The translations under genes and the position numbers were made by a program. Shown one piece after another: positions 35,464 through 48,488 of a DNA stretch of 64,000 nucleotides. Location of the stretch: the NCBI GenBank assembly GCA_028583605.1, contig CM053332.1, positions 9,970,442 to 10,034,441 of the forward strand, read 5' to 3'. The notes under the pieces are model-generated. The model did no database searches. It saw only the letters and a list, made by a program, of their open reading frames with translations, and was not told the DNA's origin. Position 1 is the stretch's first letter. The number at the start of each line of letters is the position of its first letter. This DNA is from Dastarcus helophoroides (lineage: Eukaryota; Arthropoda; Insecta; Coleoptera; Bothrideridae).

Positions 35464-38325
35464 CAGGGGCGGTCTTTGGGGGTGGCCAGCAGGGCAACCG
35501 CTCCGAGCCTCGCTCTTGCAGAGGGCCTCGCGCACTCGCGCAATAGTACAAATTCTACTGTTTATTTGAATTTCGCGCCTTATAAAACTCGACTCGCTGC
35601 TCTCTTGCGGGGTAGTTATCGCTCTGATATCTGTTTCATTCGCTCCAATGAATGTTTCTTTCCTTCTCTTTCGCATTGACGGAATTTCGTTCTAGTTTAC
35701 GATTTAGGGAATCCTCGTGTTTCATCTCACCTGTCAACTGTTGTTGGGTTATGCTTTTATATTAGAGCACAGCCGTCATCATTTCTAAATCCCCCATTCT
35801 TTTAAGACACCTTAAAAACAGAGTCTTTCGGAAAAATTCGAAAACTATCGAAATCTCGAAGATTTTGAAAAATAACGATTTTTGAAAAATGCCGTCAAAA
35901 TATCGGGAAAAAGGTTGAAATCTCTTGAAGAAAAGTGAACTTCTTCAAGAGAAAGTTCAATTTTAAGACAGACGAATATCGAGGAAAAAACGAATTTTGG
36001 AATTTTTGAGAGTTTAGGAAATCGTGTTTAAAATAAAATCCTAACGTTTCGAAAAATCTCAAAAAATGTTAAAATGTTAATTTTATAATTCAAAAGAATT
36101 ATATTTTTAAAGGTGGAGTTTTGTGAAAAATAGACGTAATTTTCAGAAAAAGTTGGAACTTCGAAAAATAATTTTCAGCAAGTGAAGATTTTCAGAAGCA
36201 TAAAACATACCTATTTGAATTACGAGTCAAAATTTCCAGAAAAAGACAAATTATGAGAAACATAAAATTTTCGGAAATTTAAATTAAAATAAAATTCAGA
36301 AAAAGCCGAATATTAAAAAAATAAAAGTTGAATTTTGAGAGAAAAAGTAGAATAAAGTCGTAATTTCGAAAGCGATGAATTCTGAGACAAAACCCTCTTT
36401 TGGAAAAAGAAAATCAAAATTGAATGAAAACCCAACCTTTCAAAAGAACTCGAAAAATGCTGAAAATTCTAAAAATGCCAAAATATTTCCAAAGGTCAAA
36501 TGTTGTGATAAAATTCGTAATTTCCAAAAATACTTTTCTCGAAATTTTTACTTTTTTATTGTAATTTTGACATACTATTTAAATTTCAATAAAGAAATTG
36601 AATGCACAAGAAATCTTTTTGCCGAAATTACCCAAAAATATTTTTTTCAACATTTTAAATTTTTAATAATGTGCCGATCTAATTTAGAAAAAACAGACAT
36701 ACTTCAACAAAACCGAAATTTAAAAGAAAAGTCAATTTCGAGGAAAAACTCCAGAAAGTTCCAGAAATTAAAACATCGTATTTTAAAAAACAAGTTAAAA
36801 TTTCGAAAATAAGGCGAAATATGAAGTTGAAATTTCCGGAATCAAATTTAATAAAGTCAAAATTTAAAAACAAAACCAACATTCAGAAAAATTGCAGAGT
36901 TTTGATAGAAAAATGATTTTTGAAAGAAGAGTCCCAAAATTAGAATTTTGAGAACGAAGTCGAAATTTCGAAAAAGACGAATTTAAATTAATTTTAAGAG
37001 AAAAATTCAATAGTTTTAGCAAAGTTAAATATTGAATTTTGATATAAAAATATCGAGAATGAGGCAAATTTTAAGAAACCTGTCAAAGGTTCTGAAAAAT
37101 TAAATTCTAAAAGATCAAAATCTTCAGAAAAACCTGATGTTATTAAAAATAGAGGAATTAAAAAAAGTAACAAAATCTCTGAAACAGTCGACATTTCTAG
37201 AAAAATTACCAAATGAAGCATCAAAGATCGAATTTCAGAAAAATTCAAACTTTAAGAAAAAGTACAATTTTGAGAATAGCCGTTAATGAAAAAATCGAAT
37301 CTTGAAAAAAGTCAAAATTTTAATAAAGATACAAATTTCCAGGAAAAATATTCAGATTTCCGGAAACATACAGGATGGGATTTTAGGATACATTTCAAAT
37401 TTGCGAAAAAATACGGCTTTTGAGAGAAATATCCAAGTTTAGATTTTTTTAAATTAGTATTTTTCTGGAAATTTCGATTATTGTTCCTTGAAAATCAAAA
37501 AAGATCTTAATTTTGAGAAAAAAGTCGAAAAAACTAGAAATTCTTCAGTGGGAGTCAAATTTTGTCGAAATATTGGAAAAAAGATAAATTTTGAGAAAAA
37601 AGCAATTTCTAGTATTTTCTTTTGACCGCTTGAATCAGAGGCAGACATGCGCTCTGATTTACCCCACCGTAAGTCAGAAAATGTCTAATATTGAGATAAA
37701 CATCGCAATTTTAAAAAATAAGTTGCATTTCAATTCTAAACCATTCCTCGGAAAATTTTCTCGGAAATTTTGTCTTTTTAGAAAACTTCTAAAAAAGACA
37801 GATAAATATTTTTATCAAAAAATCGATCAAATTCTGAGGAAAAAGGTAAATCTTGATAAACAAGTCAAAATTTTCAGAAAATCAAAATTTAAAGAAAAGC
37901 CGAAGTTTCTGAAAAAAACGAATTTTGAGAAATGATTGAATTTCGAAAAATAAAACGATGAATTTTGAGATCAAAATTCGAAATTTTGACTAAAGTCGGA
38001 TTCTGATGAAAGAAATCGAATTTTAGGAATAAATTTGGAATTTCGAAACAAATTTATGAAAAAAATGACGAATTTTGAGAAATAAGTCGAAATTTCGAGA
38101 AAATGTCAATAGCTTAAAGAAGGACGAATTTTGTAGAATGGAAATTTTAGAAAAAGGTTTCCGAATTGAATATAAATTTTCGTTTAACTGCATGAGCCAG
38201 GGAAGGACAAGCGCCCTACCTTGGCCCTATTCTAGCTTTGCCTATGTTAAAACTAATTCCACAAAGACGATGGCCTCGCAAAGATCTACCCGCCCCGAGC
38301 CTCGCAATGGCTAAGGCGGCCCCTG
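35464..38325. mobile_element. hAT-like non-autonomous element filled with A-rich minisatellite
   Basis: Starts CAGGGGCGGTCTTTGGGGG at 35464 and ends with the complement of CAGGGGCCGCCTTAGCC at 38325. Next to the tips are shared GAGCCTCG words (35506-35514 and 38296-38304). An 8-bp flanking duplication is visible: ACAATAGA (35456-35463) and ACAATAAA (38326-38333), 7 of 8 matching. CAGGGGC-type tips and 8-bp duplications are typical of hAT elements. No transposase is present. After about 350 bp of subterminal sequence, 35,820-38,170 is minisatellite. Length 2,862 bp. The alternative, a chance pair of ends around an array, is unlikely given the tips and duplication together. Confidence 0.7.
35820..38170 (+). 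repeat. A-rich minisatellite array inside the hAT-like element
   Basis: Degenerate units near AAAAAGTCGAAATTTTGAGA, with A-tracts on the plus strand throughout, at about 20-bp spacing. The ORF at 36375-36812 (145 codons, Lys/Asn/Phe-rich) and that at 37591-37935 come from translating this repeat and are not genes. Confidence 0.7.
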
Positions 38326-38826
38326 ACAATAAATATGTGATTTTATTTTGTTCAACCATGAAAGGATTGACTTCATATCCTTTAGTTGATTGACATTAGT
38401 AATCCAAGTCTAAGGAAAGGAGCAAGTGTTGGCCGTAAGTGGGTCGATTATATAATTATCGGTTAGGGCATGAAATGTTCTGGGCATAAGTGGTTCGCTA
38501 CTAGATTATTATTTTCTTAGTACACTTAACAAAATATTACGAACACATGTCAGAGTAATGCTCCACGCGCTGCATGAATGACTGTAAAAGTGACAAAAAT
38601 ATTTTTCAAGTAACAAACACTTTTCAAATACTCATCACACAGATAGAGATTACATAAAAAATATTGAATGCTTATTTGTAATTTTATCATGATAGCGTGG
38701 ATTTGACATAGCTTTAAGGTAACATAACACGACTATCATCAATTCACAGTATGTTCGTCCAAAATGGAAGCACATTCGAAAGCACTTACAAGTTAAATAG
38801 CAGACACACAACTTTGTTTTTAATAT

Positions 38827-39883
38827 ACAGAGTGTCCCCGTTTTAAGTGCCTTAAATGAAACAAGTGATAGAAAAAAACAATTTTAAACAAAAAGTTTCC
38901 TATGAAAATGTATCCGGAAACTCTTAGTAAAAAAAGATGCAAGGTGTTGAATTTTCAATTAAAAAAAAAGTTTTTACTTTTTCACTTTCAAGTTTTCTAA
39001 GATATTTACACCAAATTTTTCACACATGGTGTATGAATGAAGGATCACAAGATAAAATAAAACTAACTTTCTATCTCAACCAGTGGTGGAGTTACGAGTA
39101 ATCTGTGATATTATTGTAGGAAAAATGCGGTACACCACTGGAGAAATGAAATTAAATACCTGTTTTGGGTAAGGTATTTAATTTTGGATAAACGTTATTT
39201 CTTGGCAGTTTTCCGTATTTGCCACTGGTTGTGTCATGTCGTTGGTTTTGGAAAAAACATCACTCTCACTCGTACTTTCACTAGAGAAATTCCCAGAAAT
39301 TTAAATTTTGTTACAATAGTGACAAATATGAAAGAACGTTAAGAGCCAACCTTATCCAAAACTGTTAATTCATTTCATTTGATCCAGTGTCGTAGCATCT
39401 TAAACTTACCCCTCTTTGTGTTAGTCGGTGATTATTTGAAGACCAGCATGCATTCATAGTATTCGAACAGTTCCTACGTAAAATATAAGGTATTAAATGC
39501 CAAAAAAATGTCAAGAAAAAACTTCTTTAGAATTAAACGCTTTATCCAAATATTTTATTTTATTTCATTTTGTTTAGTGGCGTGGGTTTAGTTTTTTCAA
39601 AACAATATCACAGATTACGCGCAACTCCGCCACTGTTTGAGATAGAAACTTAATTTTCTTTTATTTTATGATCCGTCGTCTACGTACCAAGTGGGCAAAA
39701 TTAAGTTTAAATAACTCGGAAAAGTTGAAAATGAAACAATAAAAACTTTTTTATTCAAATTTTAACACCTTGTATCTTTTTTATTAAGAGTTTCCGGATA
39801 CATATTCATGGAAAACTTTTTCCTTAAAATTAATTTTTCCATCACCTGTTTCATTTAAGGCACTTAAAACGGGGACACCCTGT
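38827..39883. mobile_element. Foldback / MITE-like element with arms of about 350 bp
   Basis: The left end ACAGAGTGTCCCCGTTTTAA (38827) faces the right end, complement ACAGGGTGTCCCCGTTTTAA (39883). Arms 38827 to about 39185 and about 39540 to 39883 are reverse complements. Shared landmarks are AGTGCCTTAAATGAAACA, GGAAACTCTTA, TCTATCTCAA(C/A)CAGTGG(T/C)GGAGTT and CTGTGATATT. The loop is about 355 bp. Neither arm encodes a protein. The flanking target duplication is unclear (AT or TA next to the tips). Confidence 0.8.
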
Positions 39884-40899
39884 ATGTTTATATAAAAACA
39901 CCTCATTTAGATAGAAAACTATAACAGAAATTCTGTTTCTATTCATGTTTTATTGACTTTTTCTTCGACAGTTACCAATACTTCACAAAAAAAGATACAA
40001 AGAATATAGAAATTCTGTTCCCACACTTCGAACCATGCTATCTGTTTTTATTCAAATTTAAAGAAAAACTAAGAACCTTTCAAGTCTTGGTACTTGAAAG
40101 CATTATATATCTTCGAAAATAGAAGATATAGGTTTATTTCTCTTAGCTGCAAAGACGTAGAAGCCACTCAATATTTGTGGGGAATTGAAAACTTATTTTT
40201 GAAAAAAATGTTCGTTACTGTATTTCGAAATGTGGCCACCAAATTGCTCATTAATCATCAAATAATCCAAAGTGTTGGCTGTCATCAACTGGGCTAGAAT
40301 TTTTAATTTAAAGAGAAGGTAGCGAAAATTGGTTGTTTTGGTTGAGCTGTTAAGGTTGATTTGAAGATTAGAGGTTAAAATGTTTTAAGGCAAGAGAAAA
40401 TACTTTAGAAAGTTATTTTTTAACAAAATTCGAATTGAGTTAATGAAATTCACAAATCCATAAAATAGAGCCTCTGGGCACTGACAATTTTCATTTTACA
40501 TCCAGAAAAAATAAGTATTTTGGAGGAAGTTTTGACTACCGAAGGATCACAGGACCAACATTTTTTCAAAACAACTCAAAAAATATAAAATAAAAATAAA
40601 TTCTGATTTAATTTTTCTTAGGCCCAATTTTCCACTAATTTCATTATAATCAAATTATAAAATTGCAAACACTTGTAATTAATTATAATTTATAAAATTC
40701 ACGTCGACGAAAAGCAATTTATGAAAATTAAAATCAAAAGTTATACCGAGAAAAATATTATAAGAAGTGTGAAAGATAGACTTTTGAAATGTGTAATCAA
40801 CAATCCTTCTATAATTTTACTTCAACTAATCTTAAAATAAATGGACAGAAAATTCTTTTTCTCTTTAATGTGCGTCATCAATTTGCAACCAGTTAGTTA
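39884..40899. other. Non-coding stretch
   Basis: No gene recognised. The ORF at 40094-40297 (67 codons) has no known motif. Confidence 0.4.
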
Positions 40900-42480
40900 G
40901 TCCAGAAATTTATATAATTAAAATACTAAATTAAAAAAAAAGTTTAAGAAAACTCGACATTTTTGTAAAAAAAAAGAGATTTTTTTAGCGGCCTTTTCGA
41001 CTTAAAAGTAGATAATTGCAAAATTAAAACAGAAATTTTTAAGAAATTTTAATAATAATTTTAGTTTTCATTTTTTATAAATTTTGATACGAACTGTTAG
41101 AGCAAAATTAAAAAAAAAACGTTGTTTTAACTTTTAAGTTATAATTTTATAAAAAAAGAATTGAAATAAATTACAAAATTTTGAGAAGAAAGTTACCGTA
41201 ATAATTAAATAAAACAATGTATGGTTCTAATTAAAAAGTTATAGAAAAAATACGGCATTTTAAGAAAAACTCGAGACTGATAAAAAAACAACTTTTATTA
41301 CAAAAATCCTAGGAATCAGTCAAAATTTAGAATTTTGAGAAAAAAGTTGACTTAAATGAAAGTCAACACTTTCAAAGTAAAATATTAAAAAAAAACGAAA
41401 TTTAAATTTAAAAAACGTGGAAATCCGAGAAGTCGAAATCTTGATACAAAAGTCGAAATTTTCGTATCAAAATCAGAAATTTAAATAAGAACTTTGAAAA
41501 GAAATAGTCATTTACTCTCGAAATTTCAACCTTCGACTAAAATATCCTGTTTTTATAAATTTCAATTTTGCTTTAACATTTCAAAATGTCGATATATCTG
41601 GTGAAATTTAAAAAAAAAATCAAAATCTGGTGGGTATAAAAATTTTGAATGTGTACGATAAATTTAAGAAAAATGTCCAAATTTTGAGAGAAACTGGAGC
41701 ATTGAGATTTACCACAAAAGATCGAGGATTCGAATTCAAATTTAGGCTTAGGTTTTAAGCTGGATCGACATCAATAGAAATCATCAATATGATCATCATC
41801 ATCGTCAATGATCAATAAAAAGTTTTGTTGTGCGTTATATTTCCCACAAAAAACGTAGCTTATATTTACGGCTTTTGCAAAATAAGTGACCTTACCATGT
41901 GTTGAGCCAAGCCAACATTTTATTTTTAGAAATGTACCGTTAGGGCACAAAACGATTTTGTACAGAGCATTTTTACGAAGGGTAGACTACCTGCGAGTAG
42001 TTAACTCCACCACTTTCTTTTTTTGAAATATAAAACATTCAATAAATGCACTCAGAAGTGACTAGTCGTATTATGAATATACGAAAAATATATATAGTGT
42101 AACTGAAATGTGTAGTTTCATTCGAGTCATCCAATCGCTGACAAAAACGCTTGTCGGTGACAATTCACCATGAAAAATATGTTTCAATATACAATATACA
42201 ACGCACAATACAAATTTTTCCTGATGTGGATCCAGATTAAAACCAATCAGCTGGAAAAAGAATTTCGAGGTTAGATTTAAAATTTTGAAAAACTGAAACA
42301 ATTTTGAAAAAACAACGAAATTTGGACTACTAAAATCAAAATTTCTATTAACATTGAAATTTCCAAATTATAGGTGAAATTTGGAAGAAAAAAGTTGGAA
42401 ATTTAAGAAAAAAGTAACAGTTTTAAACCAGGAGAAAAGTCGAAATTTTCAGAGAAACTTAAGTTGTACAATTTTTTTTT
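40900..42480 (+). repeat. Patchy A-rich minisatellite, with a dispersed repeat inside
   Basis: 40,900-41,720 and 42,240-42,480 hold degenerate AAAAGTCGAAATTTT-type words, mostly A-rich on the plus strand. Between them, 41,805-41,885 is the reverse complement of the small repeat at 5.42-5.50 kb. Nothing coding. Confidence 0.5.
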
Positions 42481-45400
42481 CAAGAGGATCTATGCTTTTC
42501 TACCTTCTGTGGACAACACACTAAAATATATATTTTAGTGCAATATTATTCATGAAATTGTTTTTTAAGAGATTGAATCATTTCTTGAACAAAAACACAT
42601 ACGTTTTTTAAGTTAGGATTTTCTGCTCAACCTATTTATCGGGATTTAGGATAAATTATAAAACGACTAAGGTAATGCTGATGCTTATTTACGACTTGAA
42701 TTGTTTGTTCTTTATTACAGTTACATGAAAACTCGATACATTAATCAAAATGTGAATGTGTCTTTTTTTGTTGTGAATTATATAAAAAGCAAATAACATA
42801 CTAAAAAGTTTTATACATTAATAAAATCGTAACGAATAAGACCTTAATTGTATGTGCATTAGCGTTATAGAAATCGAATGCTACCGCAAATTGATTTTGT
42901 TTGCTTTCCGCTTGGAGTTGTCGCGTTATATTGGCAATTGTGTATTCGAAATGTATTTGTTTCGATTTCGGACTTACACTGGTCGATTTGAATACTGCGC
43001 TTTGCAATATATATGTAAATCCGCCTTTGCAATTTAATTTCCAAAGGTTTTTGATATTGTACCGATTTCTTTTAATGAAACTGGCATTTAATGTTCATAC
43101 GTCTTATAAATTGGGTAATGTATTTTGTCTTGTTATAAATTAAAAGAAATAAATATCTTTGGTAAAACCGAAATTGAAAAAACTATGGTAAATCCTAGAT
43201 ATTTATTATATTCCGTGTTTTTTACATCATAGTGCAACTAAATTAACAAAAGTGGTGTAATATTGAATTAAGGAATAGGTACTGTTTTATACAGTAAGCT
43301 TTAATATTATAATGTATTATTTTACAACACAGGATATTTTACAAACATTCCATTTATAAAAAGAAAATAAAACTGATTTTGGACGACGCATTAGGGCAAA
43401 TTACCCCAAATTTGACTCTTGCCCAAAGTTTACTGAGAAAGGGAATTCCAATGAGATTCGAAACCATCTAACTAACGACTTATTCATAAATTGGCCCCCG
43501 GAATGAAATTATGCAACGAATTTCATACTAATTCTCTTGCAATAAGTAAATGAATATATTCATAAGGTCCTAATATACTTGACTTATGTAACAAGGAACA
43601 TACATGCTGGCAACCGCAATTTTGAATCGGGCGCCAGCCACCAATTCGCTTGTGTCAATTAAATTTGACATATTCCAGTTTACAAGTTAGCTAATTGTAT
43701 AACATAGTTAGCGCTAATAAGATGTTCTCAAGACGTCAAATTAATCCTTGTCTTGCACTGTTTGCAACTAAACATGAGGACAAGATGCGTATAGATTCTC
43801 TATAGAATAATTTAATTATGTTCTAAGATTTATTACTAGTCATGCGAACATTTACTACACCAAGCCCAGCGATGTTGGGATAAATTTTGTTTCGAGATGG
43901 CCGCATAGTCTTTTATGCCTTTCATTCCTCCATATTAATACCATTCATCAATCTGTATTGTTTTAACCGCGTTACCCAACTTTCCACATAAGCAACCACT
44001 CCAAATGTCCCAAAATCCTTAAACGTATCTACATGAGGAAACTTGTTAAGCCCTTTGAGTAGAAACAGTTGTCAGGCCTGTATAAATGTACACATCATAC
44101 TAATATACATAAGTATGGTACTATAGTAACTTGCTTGTTTAAATAAAGAGATTCTAAAGAATCATTTTTCATCTACTTTAATAACTTCACATGCGTGTGA
44201 GGACTAAGAATATGTTTTCACTGAAGCGAAGTTTTAAAATTTGTATAGATTACACTGGTCAACACTGATTTTGTTATACGAACTCTGGTAGGTTGTGTTT
44301 GGACCACCTACCCCCATCATGAAACCCTACTTATTTTTTTCCATCACCCCCCGACTTTCCTTGTGACAAGGTAAAATTTATTTTTGAAAATGTAGTCTTC
44401 CCAATACTGTTCGTTTTTATTTAAGTCCATATCTTATTTACATCTTAAGAAATTTTGTCAGAAATAAAACAAAATATCATGATCTTTTTATAATTAAAAT
44501 TTACTTTTTATGTGAATGGGACACCAGGGGTCGAAAAAATCACAATTAGGAAAAAGTTCGTCTTACACGTCGATCTTTAATTTGTAAATAGAAAAGTGGG
44601 AAGCATTTACACATGTAAAGCTCTCTGGTATATTTTTACAAACGCTTCATATCAAATTAGACTTACCAAATATTTTCTAGAGGGAATAGGTCTCAATAAA
44701 AATGAATTTTTATATTTCAAAGAGAAAACAAATGCGTACATAAATTGATTAATTGATTCTCGCTTTGACTGAATTTGGTATACATACATATACATATTAA
44801 CTAGATAAAGTGATTAATGTCATCAAATTAATCATGTTGACGAAATTAGATAGGTATTATACATAATAACCAGATATTATACATAATCTTTAGCTTAGAC
44901 TAATTACTTTGGCTATAACATATGTAATATGTTGTCTGTAAAGTCTCTAATAAGGTGAAAAGAAAGAAAACTTCTTAAGCAGAAATTTTGCTAAAATACG
45001 TTTTCTACCAAAGCTATTAGGTGTACCTTAAATGGGTTTTAAAGAAACTATTAGGATATAAATTTAAGCTGCAGAAAGTTTTATTCGTGCAATAAAAATT
45101 TATGGACCATCCGAAGATTATTGCTGTAAGTAGGACCTGTAACACATACACTACATAGATAGCTCTAGCCGTCCTGGAATAGAATAAGCTGCTGCAGCGA
45201 TGTATTCATGGATTTTGCCGAAAATGCAGGTTTCTTTTCTAGGACGATATTAAAGGGTTTCGTGAATGGTCACACAAAAGCTTCACATAAAGCACCTTCC
45301 CCCATACACACAGTTTTAATACAACTTTCCTGTTATTCCAGGCTCTTTAACTTCAATTTTCCGACCCTCAACTTATATTCAAAAGTTTTTGCATTGGCGC

Positions 45401-45744
45401 TCAATTTAACACCACTACTCGATTATGCGAGATTGCTCGCCTGTTTACGAGTCCATAAGCTAGAGGCCTCTAATATATGATCCGTCAGAATTGAACAGGA
45501 TTAAGGATGTAAAGAAATAATGGAAGTCTTACCCAAAAAACCTGCATTGCGGGTTTTACATTTTTATTGAAGCTGATGACGAATGTATATTTTAGAAGAC
45601 CGCTTTTTTGCAATCAAATTTTCTAGAACGCTATTCAAATAGTTCAAGGATATCAAAAGTTGTAGGCACATACATTGTCATTGTCATATTCAGTGGTTCA
45701 TGTTATTAATTTTATATTTTAAAAATAAAGTTTTGTTTTGGTGG
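42481..45744. other. Non-coding region
   Basis: No gene recognised. Open frames at 42852-43143 and 45208-45480 carry no motif I know. The one at 45208 (MDFAENAGFF, 90 codons) has the least biased composition but no supporting context. 44,847-44,888 holds a duplicated TATTATACATAAT word. Confidence 0.4.
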
Positions 45745-45998
45745 AACGAACTGCTTCTTGATTATTTTCAAAAATTAAAATACCAATCTTGTCCCCTGAA
45801 ACCAAGAAAGATTAAAAAACACAACAAAGTTTACTCTAACGCGTTGTTAGTATATAAAGGGTAATTTTAGGTTTAGGTGTTAATATGTCTCTAAAGATGA
45901 TACCTTGGCTATCGAAATGCGTTAGAGCAACCTTTGTTGTGTTTTTTAATCTTTCTTGGTTTCAGGGGTTAAGATTTGTATTTGAATTTTTTAAAATA
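45745..45998. repeat. Dispersed repeat family A, two copies as an inverted pair
   Basis: The left copy (45745-45844) contains CAATCTTGTCCCCTGAAACC then AAGAAAGATTAAAAAACACA. The right copy (45917-45998) is its reverse complement, around a spacer of about 72 bp. The arms differ at a handful of positions. This locus may show the full element, of which the copies at 23.6, 48.8 and 59.4 kb are halves. Confidence 0.75.
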
Positions 45999-47620
45999 CA
46001 GTTGAAAAGCTCGTGCATGAGTAATGTATAAAAAAACACCACAGTTGAAAATTTTTTTCCAGAGACAAGAAACTTATTTTAGTTAAACAGTACTGGTGTA
46101 TCAGAATTGTGTGGCAATATTGTAGGAACATGTTCTTTGGGTTAAATAAACAAAAAAAGTGCTAGTATTGCCAGTTTGTGCGTTCGGCCTACCTTCCAAA
46201 TGGGAGAAACGAAACAACCTCTTATGTAAGGAAAGAGGGAAATAGAAACCAGTTTAGCATAAGAGTATACAGCATAATTTAATTGTTTGAATCTCCTTAT
46301 CGACGTACCACTGCAATAAGAAGAAAAAAATAAACATTAATCGATACAAAATGTCGATTAAATAACAGATGAAAAGAAATAATTAAGAGATACTTTGCCT
46401 GAAGGACTCCTGAAGAGGTCGTTTGGCGATTCGCTTTTTCTCATGAAAATAGGCATATGCCGAAAACAAATTGCACAATAAAGTTAATGTGAAATCGGGA
46501 ACAGTGCCGAATATTTTGAAAACAAAGGGCACAAGCGTTACATGTCAATCATTCCCAACGTCATTACCAAGATCTTGAGTTTTATTAATATATGATGGAA
46601 CATGTGACTTTTTTTTTCTCTTAATTGACGTCACAATCCTCAAATTGTCTGGAGAAAATTGGCACTCGTGTATTTCTGTAAGTACATACTTACACTAGGA
46701 AACAATGGCGTACCTAGCGTTTTGTAATGGGAGAAAGGATTTGACTAATTTGTTTTATTTAATGAAAACAATTTTAGATGTTAGAAAAACAAGTAAAATA
46801 TTTTTTTCTACATTTAACACTTACTGTTTGATTTGAACATTAATTTCTTTAACGCGACAAATCCAAGGGGTAACATTTCGACTGCAAAGGTGATGTTTTT
46901 CTTTAATTCAGTTATTCCGAATTTATATTTGTTGACCGAAAAATCTAGAAAAATTTAAAATATTGTGTGCCTTTGTTACAATTTTTAGTTAGGACATTTT
47001 TTCTTGGATTTTTGCCATTAAAGTGAATAATTAAAGTGAAAAACGAAAAAAGCGGAACATTCCGAGAAAGTTACATTTTAAAAATTTAAAGATTCTCCCA
47101 AAATTAAATTTTTCTCAAAACTTAGCTGTTTTTCTTAAAATATCGACCTTGAAATTTCTACATAAAAAAATAGGCAGTCTTGGAGGCTACGGACAGAAGT
47201 GAACTAGTAAACAGTGTTTATGTAATATTGAAATGTAATATTGAAAATATTTTAAAATAAATGCTGTTAAACTCAGATAATTTTTATATTTGAGATTTGG
47301 ATTCTTGTAGTCGCGTGGAGATGAATCTAATATTTATTGATAATGAAATTACTTACACAAAATTTACACACTTTTTATTTATTGCACGTAATGTTCAACA
47401 TGTTATCAGTACTGTCATCTGTCATTGACAAAGATCTAAATGGCTTTTGTTGTAAAAACTACTATAGTACTCAATGCTGTACTATACAATGATTCTACAA
47501 ATAAAAAGTTAAAATAATGATCGAAATAAAACACAATTTAACCAAGCAAAATAGTCAATTTAACTCATAATAGACGAATACTTATGTTGATAAGACACAA
47601 GTTAGGAGCGGACTTATCAA
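45999..47620. other. Non-coding stretch
   Basis: No gene seen. 46412-46451 matches the repeat at 5.12 kb. 47,040-47,170 has short minisatellite-like words. Confidence 0.4.
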
Positions 47621-47865
47621 GCCCTATTAGCTTGGTTGATTAGGCGTGCATATCACAGGCTTCACAAGATAGAGATATCACAGGTTCAAACCCCGATGAC
47701 GGCCCCGCATTTTCTAAGTTTAAATTTCTTAGGCGCGTTGAGCGATTTTTTATAGGACGTAAACATATGTTTGGCGTTACCATCACTGAAATTCCGTAAA
47801 CATTATGCTCTAATGTTAAAGCATCTTGGTAACGCGTGATGCTAATGCCAAACCATGAATTTACC
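47621..47865 (+). repeat. tRNA-derived, SINE-like module with downstream inverted repeat
   Basis: 47628-47644 (TAGCTTGGTTGATTAGG) resembles a Pol III A box, and 47683-47693 (GGTTCAAACCC) is a perfect B box 55 bp further on. The 5' and 3' halves do not form an acceptor stem and there is no clean cloverleaf, so this is a tRNA-derived SINE head or tRNA relic, not a working tRNA. An inverted repeat follows: GTTTGGCGTTACCATCAC (47769-47786) against 47836-47853, 16 of 18 pairs. Confidence 0.5.
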
Positions 47866-47899
47866 CCCTATCCAAAATCGCTAAACTCATCAAAGGAAC

Positions 47900-48330
47900 T
47901 TTTCACTTCAAAAGTTTTCTCTTTCAAATTCCTTTTTTTTCCAAATTTTTAACTGACATTTTGCTCTCTAGAATTTTGTTTAATCTTAAACTTCTTTTTT
48001 TAAAATACCAAGAATAGTTTGCTTATGCATTTACACATTTTTTAAACTTATATTTCTTAGGATATGATGGATCTTCCATCAAAATTTACACTTTATTCTT
48101 AATTTATATTTTTTCTAAAATTTCAAAAATTTGACTTTTTAATAAAAGTCTACATTCTTGACGTCTCGATTTTAATCTCGAAGTTTCGACTAGATTCCTA
48201 GAAAATTTCGATTTTTTAAATTTCTACATGATCGAAAAATGTTTTATTTTTTCGTCGAAATTGGGTGTCATAATATTTTTCTATAAGATTCTAGTTTTTC
48301 TAGAAATTCTGATTTTAACTAACTCCGACT
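47900..48330 (-). repeat. T-rich minisatellite-like stretch
   Basis: TTTCAAATTCC, AAAATTTCAAAAATTTGAC and TCGAAGTTTCGAC type words in the T-rich orientation. Non-coding. Confidence 0.4.
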
Positions 48331-48450
48331 GGGGTAGCTACTGGGTGAACTGAGGAGCCCAATAGGTGCCATTGCCGGTCCCAAGCCCGGGTAAAGATGA
48401 AGGTTTTTGGGTTAGGCTAGCTTCCTGCCCAATAGAAATAAAAAGAAATA
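48331..48450 (+). repeat. G+C-richer block, possibly LINE 5' leader sequence
   Basis: Contains GGTGCCATTGCCGGTCCCAA then GCCCGGGTAAAG. I remember similar wording from 5' regions of arthropod LINEs, but this cannot be checked here. It lies upstream of the 48.9-kb LINE in the same orientation, separated by a hairpin and a family A repeat. Confidence 0.3.
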
Positions 48451-48488
48451 CTCACAGAACTGAAGTTCTTCAGGCCTCGGAAATTGGA

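Noticed and set aside
36375..36812. 145-codon open frame on the plus strand
   Set aside because: It is a translation of the A-rich minisatellite (Lys/Asn/Phe/Glu words) with no domain.
47621..47705. Functional tRNA gene
   Set aside because: A and B boxes are present but no paired acceptor stem and no proper cloverleaf.
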